NCBI GenBank assembly: GCA_902478765.1
Contig: CABSMN010000043.1
Span: forward strand, 1 to 7,825
Direction of reading: 5' to 3'
Length of the DNA stretch: 7,825 nucleotides
DNA from: an uncultured Collinsella sp.
GTDB lineage: Bacteria > Actinomycetota > Coriobacteriia > Coriobacteriales > Coriobacteriaceae
Shown in pieces: positions 5,929 to 7,825 of the stretch. Numbering within the stretch: the first letter of the stretch is position 1; each line of letters opens with the position of its first letter. Position numbers and translations under genes: made by a program. The notes beneath the pieces were generated by a model that made no database searches, was not told where the DNA came from, and was given only the letters and a program-made list of their open reading frames with translations.

Positions 5929-6963
5929 GTTCGACGTGGTTCGCATCCGCGACTTTCGGTGATCCTGATTGTTGAGGGTTCGCCCAGCTATGCAATGCGC
6001 GCCCTCGAGAGCATCCAGAACCAAGACCTCTACGATTTGCAAATTGTCGTCGTTTGCCGCGGCGTGGTAGCTGGTGTGCACTATTCGCTCGAAGTTGCCG
6101 CCGGCAGGGACATTCATATTGATTTGATTGATGTTGAGGACCCAGCGCCTGGCGCCTGCCTGCGTGCCGGCTTCGCGGCTTCGCGTGGCTCCCAGATAAT
6201 TGCGATGAATGCCAATGAGTGGTTTGCGCCGCAGTCCCTTTCGCAGATGGTCGAAAGCTCCTGCGACGCTTCGGCTGACATCGTGTTTCCCTCTGTTTCG
6301 CTCGATCGCTACGATGTACACCGCGAGCGCCATTCCCGAGTTTTGGACGCGCCCTCCGTTTCTGAAGATGAGGACCAGGCTGCTTGCCTGACCCTATTGG
6401 TCTCCTGTGGTTTAATCCGACAGACCTCTGGCGTGCTGTATGATCGCGCCCTCTTTGAGGCATGCCTTGCGCATGGCGATGCATTTCGTACGGTGTCTTT
6501 TTTGACGTTCGCGCTTTCGCAGGCAAAGCGCGTTTCGGGATGTGGCCGTGCCCGTTTTCATGCAGTGGCGCCGTCGATTACGGAGACGTTTGACCCTACG
6601 ATGTTTGCCAGGCTTTCTGATGATATCGGGGCGCTCGACAGGCTTGTCGACTCGCTTGCCGTTGCGGGCGGTAGCGATCAGTTGAAACTGGTCTGCCAGC
6701 GGTATTACTACGCCGGCCTGGTCGCCTGCATCGATAATTTGTGCCTGAGCCCCCATGGGGTGTCTTCAATAGAGCGTTCGGCCCGTTTGCATGATATGCT
6801 CGAAGCGCAACGTACCCGTCAGATGGTTGCGGCTCTTAAAGGCAATCATCGTGGCCTAGGTCTGCTCTATGGTTCGATAGCTGGTGCCAAGCCCATGCGG
6901 TGTGCGTTGTATACGCATCTGGCGGCCTTTTTCAATCGTTCGGGCGCTAGGACTGTCTACTAG
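5926..6963 (+). CDS. Glycosyltransferase family 2-like protein with degenerate active site
   Basis: This 345-residue protein resembles the GT-A fold of family 2 glycosyltransferases in its first 110 residues. LSVILIVEGSPSYAMRALES (10-29) aligns with the usual SVIIPxYN...L..CLDSI strand-helix, DLQIVVVC (37-44) with the second strand, and GACLRAGFAASRGSQIIAMNANEW (from 76) with the N-x-G...A.G.YI.FLDSDDW region. The expected DxD is NAN (95-97, then E98), and the VDDGS aspartates are replaced by VVCRGV, so both acidic sites are lost. The remainder (about 115-345) is mostly helical in appearance, with no obvious transmembrane segment or signal peptide, and I do not recognise it. It may be inactive, use another mechanism, or be a binding protein. 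It starts at TTG. It lies 160 bases after truA and 129 before argR. Fold assignment is by pattern only, and I assign no substrate. Confidence 0.75.
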   Translation: MVRRGSHPRLSVILIVEGSPSYAMRALESIQNQDLYDLQIVVVCRGVVAGVHYSLEVAAGRDIHIDLIDVEDPAPGACLRAGFAASRGSQIIAMNANEWFAPQSLSQMVESSCDASADIVFPSVSLDRYDVHRERHSRVLDAPSVSEDEDQAACLTLLVSCGLIRQTSGVLYDRALFEACLAHGDAFRTVSFLTFALSQAKRVSGCGRARFHAVAPSITETFDPTMFARLSDDIGALDRLVDSLAVAGGSDQLKLVCQRYYYAGLVACIDNLCLSPHGVSSIERSARLHDMLEAQRTRQMVAALKGNHRGLGLLYGSIAGAKPMRCALYTHLAAFFNRSGARTVY

Positions 6964-7045
6964 CGTGATTTTCGAAATAAATTGCATGGAATTGTTTCGA
7001 AATGCGTTCTTATTCACTAAAACCATCAAATAGCGCTAAACTATT
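6964..7045. promoter_or_regulatory. AT-rich control region with repeated palindromes ahead of argR
   Basis: The gap between the GT2-like gene and argR is clearly AT-richer than its surroundings. It holds two copies of the 8-bp palindrome TTTCGAAA (6970-6977 and 6995-7002, 25 bases apart start to start) and one TAGCGCTA palindrome (7031-7038). It also has an AATAG (7029-7033) / CTATT (7041-7045) inverted pair. These look like protein-binding sites. Which protein binds is unknown. Confidence 0.5.
7013..7042 (+). promoter_or_regulatory. Candidate argR promoter
   Basis: TTCACT (7013-7018; 4 of 6 to -35) and TAAACT (7037-7042; 4 of 6 to -10) are 18 bases apart, predicting a start near 7049, inside the palindrome at 7046-7062. 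Weak match, supported mainly by position. Confidence 0.35.
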
Positions 7046-7062
7046 CAATCACTAAGTGATTG
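7046..7062. promoter_or_regulatory. Perfect 17-bp palindrome, probable operator of argR
   Basis: CAATCACT (7046-7053) and AGTGATTG (7055-7062) are exact inverted copies around a single A (7054). One unpaired base is too short for an RNA loop, so this reads as a DNA-protein site. It lies 31 bases before the argR start and at the predicted transcription start, a classic place for autorepression. It does not match the E. coli ARG box (TGAAT-N4-ATTCA). Confidence 0.6.
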
Positions 7063-7077
7063 TCTCCGCCATCTTTT

Positions 7078-7095
7078 GGAGTGAGGTTTTGTATG
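7078..7095 (+). promoter_or_regulatory. RBS deciding the argR start
   Basis: GGAGTGAGG (7078-7086) lies six bases before ATG 7093. An in-frame TTG at 7060 falls inside the palindrome and upstream of this site, so it is not the start. Confidence 0.8.
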
Positions 7096-7530
7096 GCCAA
7101 AAAACGCAATGGGCGCCAGGATGCCATTAGAGATATTGTTCGCAATAAGGACGTACGTACGCAGCGCGTTTTGGTAGACGAGCTTCGCGCCATGGGTTTC
7201 GATTGCACGCAGGCGACCGTTTCGCGCGATATCGCGGACATGGGACTGCGCAAGCTCCCCGAGGGCATCTATGTCCTTGCCGAGGACCTGCATCTGCAGC
7301 GCATGGTTTCCGAGTTGGTTACCGGCGTGCTGCGCACCGATAATCTGGTTATGATCAAGGCGCAGCCCGGTACGGCTTCTGGTATTGCCGCAGCTGTCGA
7401 TGCTGCGGAGCTGCCCGACGTGCTCGGCTCGCTTGCCGGCAACGACACGATTTTGGTCATTGCGCAGACGGCCGAGGACGGCGAGCGTCTTGAGGCGCTC
7501 ATCAACAAGCTGAGTAACTCTCATAAGTAG
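7093..7530 (+). CDS. argR: Arginine repressor ArgR
   Basis: ArgR is a hexameric, arginine-responsive DNA-binding protein that represses arginine biosynthesis and may activate catabolism. From ATG 7093 it has 145 residues, near the usual 150. The N-terminal winged helix (about 5-70) carries RQDAIRDIVRNKDVRTQRVL and the recognition helix CTQATVSRDIADMGLRK with the family SR pair S44-R45. The C-terminal oligomerisation and arginine-binding domain (about 78-145) has IKAQPGTASGIAAAVDAAEL, then LGSLAGNDTILVIA. In E. coli the arginine-binding motif is GDDT (D128-D129). Here it is G-N117-D118-T, so the first aspartate is asparagine. No arg biosynthesis gene is in the window. Palindromes ahead of the gene suggest autoregulation. 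A terminator follows 50 bases after the stop. Confidence 0.96.
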   Translation: MAKKRNGRQDAIRDIVRNKDVRTQRVLVDELRAMGFDCTQATVSRDIADMGLRKLPEGIYVLAEDLHLQRMVSELVTGVLRTDNLVMIKAQPGTASGIAAAVDAAELPDVLGSLAGNDTILVIAQTAEDGERLEALINKLSNSHK

Positions 7531-7580
7531 GGGATGCGCGGCGCCGCTGCTGCGTCGATTGTTGCTATAGGTAATTGCCG

Positions 7581-7610
7581 AGGGCGTTGACGAAGGTCAG
7601 CGCCCTTTTT
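7581..7610 (+). terminator. Intrinsic terminator of argR
   Basis: AGGGCGTTGAC (7581-7591) pairs with GTCAGCGCCCT (7596-7606; one G-U pair) around the loop GAAG, followed by TTTT (7607-7610). It closes the argR transcript. Confidence 0.92.
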
Positions 7611-7680
7611 GCATGCCGTCGCCTGTTGCCCTATCGGTCTTGCAGCCGGGGCCGTCGTGGCATCTTATGGCATCTGCCGA

Positions 7681-7720
7681 AATAAAGAAACGCCCGAGCA
7701 GCGTACGTGCTGCTCGGGCG
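7681..7720 (-). terminator. Intrinsic terminator on the minus strand
   Basis: CGCCCGAGCAGC (7691-7702) and GCTGCTCGGGCG (7709-7720) form a perfect 12-bp stem around GTACGT. Read on the minus strand the stem is followed by TTTCTTTATTTC (7690 down to 7679). On the plus strand no T-run follows. It therefore serves a gene coming from the right, facing argR. Confidence 0.88.
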
Positions 7721-7745
7721 CCTTGGTGTCAGTCGTCCTGTGCGC

Positions 7746-7788
7746 TTACTGGCCCGTAGAGGGGTCAGGCGTGGGCGTAGGATCGGGG
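7746..7788 (-). CDS. C-terminal tip of a convergent minus-strand gene (partial)
   Basis: Reading the minus strand from the adapter junction, one frame gives PDPTPTPDPSTGQ and then TAA (plus 7746-7748). The stop is 25 bases before a clear minus-strand terminator, as expected for a gene end. A Pro/Thr/Asp-rich tail of this kind is common at the end of secreted or wall-associated proteins, for example penicillin-binding proteins, but 13 residues cannot identify the product. The rest of the gene lies beyond the window. Confidence 0.5.
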
Positions 7789-7825
7789 CTGTCTCTTATA
7801 CACATCTGACGCTGCCGACGAAGCT
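7789..7825. other. Nextera Read 1 adapter, reverse complement (artefact)
   Basis: CTGTCTCTTATACACATCT (7789-7807) is the reverse complement of the Tn5 mosaic end. GACGCTGCCGACGA (7808-7821) then completes the Nextera Read 1 adapter. The final AGCT would be the start of an i5 index. Genomic sequence ends at about 7788. Confidence 0.98.

Noticed and set aside
5762..6526. 254-codon minus-strand ORF opposite the GT2-like gene
   Set aside because: Arg/Ser/Gln-rich shadow translation without family features. The plus-strand frame has a fold pattern, an RBS and a proper stop.
33..7788. Mobile element, CRISPR array or defence system
   Set aside because: No transposase, integrase, direct-repeat array, toxin-antitoxin pair or nuclease gene is present. 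The only transposon sequence is the Tn5 mosaic end of the library adapters.
7609..7809. Plus-strand 66-codon ORF ending SLIHI
   Set aside because: It starts in the T-run of the argR terminator, crosses a minus-strand terminator and ends in translated Tn5 mosaic-end adapter. The LSLIHI ending is a known adapter artefact.

Overview
The window is one ordinary bacterial chromosome segment (about 33-7788) flanked on both sides by untrimmed Illumina Nextera/Tn5 adapter sequence, so the outermost bases are not genomic. G+C-rich third codon positions, the gene order adk-map-infA-rpmJ-rpsM-rpsK-rpsD-rpoA-rplQ-truA, a Lys/Ala/Glu-rich tail on L17, and argR following a glycosyltransferase-like gene suggest a high-G+C Gram-positive. 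My best guess is a gut Coriobacteriia member of the Collinsella type. That guess rests on gene order and protein flavour, not on a search.

Layout. 33-1368: the end of a translation/secretion gene cluster, with the 3' part of adk overlapping map by four bases (ATGA). 1369-4905: the infA-rpmJ-rpsM-rpsK-rpsD-rpoA-rplQ unit, preceded by a plausible sigma-A-type promoter and closed by a strong intrinsic terminator. The 147-base infA-rpmJ gap holds two GC-rich hairpins that can pair with each other. It is a candidate leader for autogenous control by a ribosomal protein, with S4 (encoded downstream) the obvious candidate ligand. 4941-5765: truA, possibly served by a promoter that overlaps the rplQ terminator. 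5926-6963: a GT2-fold protein that has lost its expected acidic DxD residues and starts at TTG directly after a 9-bp hairpin. 6964-7092: an AT-rich, palindrome-rich control region. 7093-7530: the arginine repressor gene argR with its terminator. 7681-7788: a terminator on the minus strand and the probable last 13 codons of a convergent minus-strand gene.

Functionally, adk supplies ADP/ATP balance. Map trims the initiator Met. IF-1, L36, S13, S11, S4 and L17 build and start the ribosome, RpoA nucleates RNA polymerase, and TruA modifies tRNA anticodon stems. ArgR is a separate amino-acid regulator. No phage, IS element, CRISPR array, tRNA or rRNA was seen. The window is mostly housekeeping. The parts worth attention are the infA-rpmJ leader, the degenerate glycosyltransferase and the operator-like palindromes ahead of argR.
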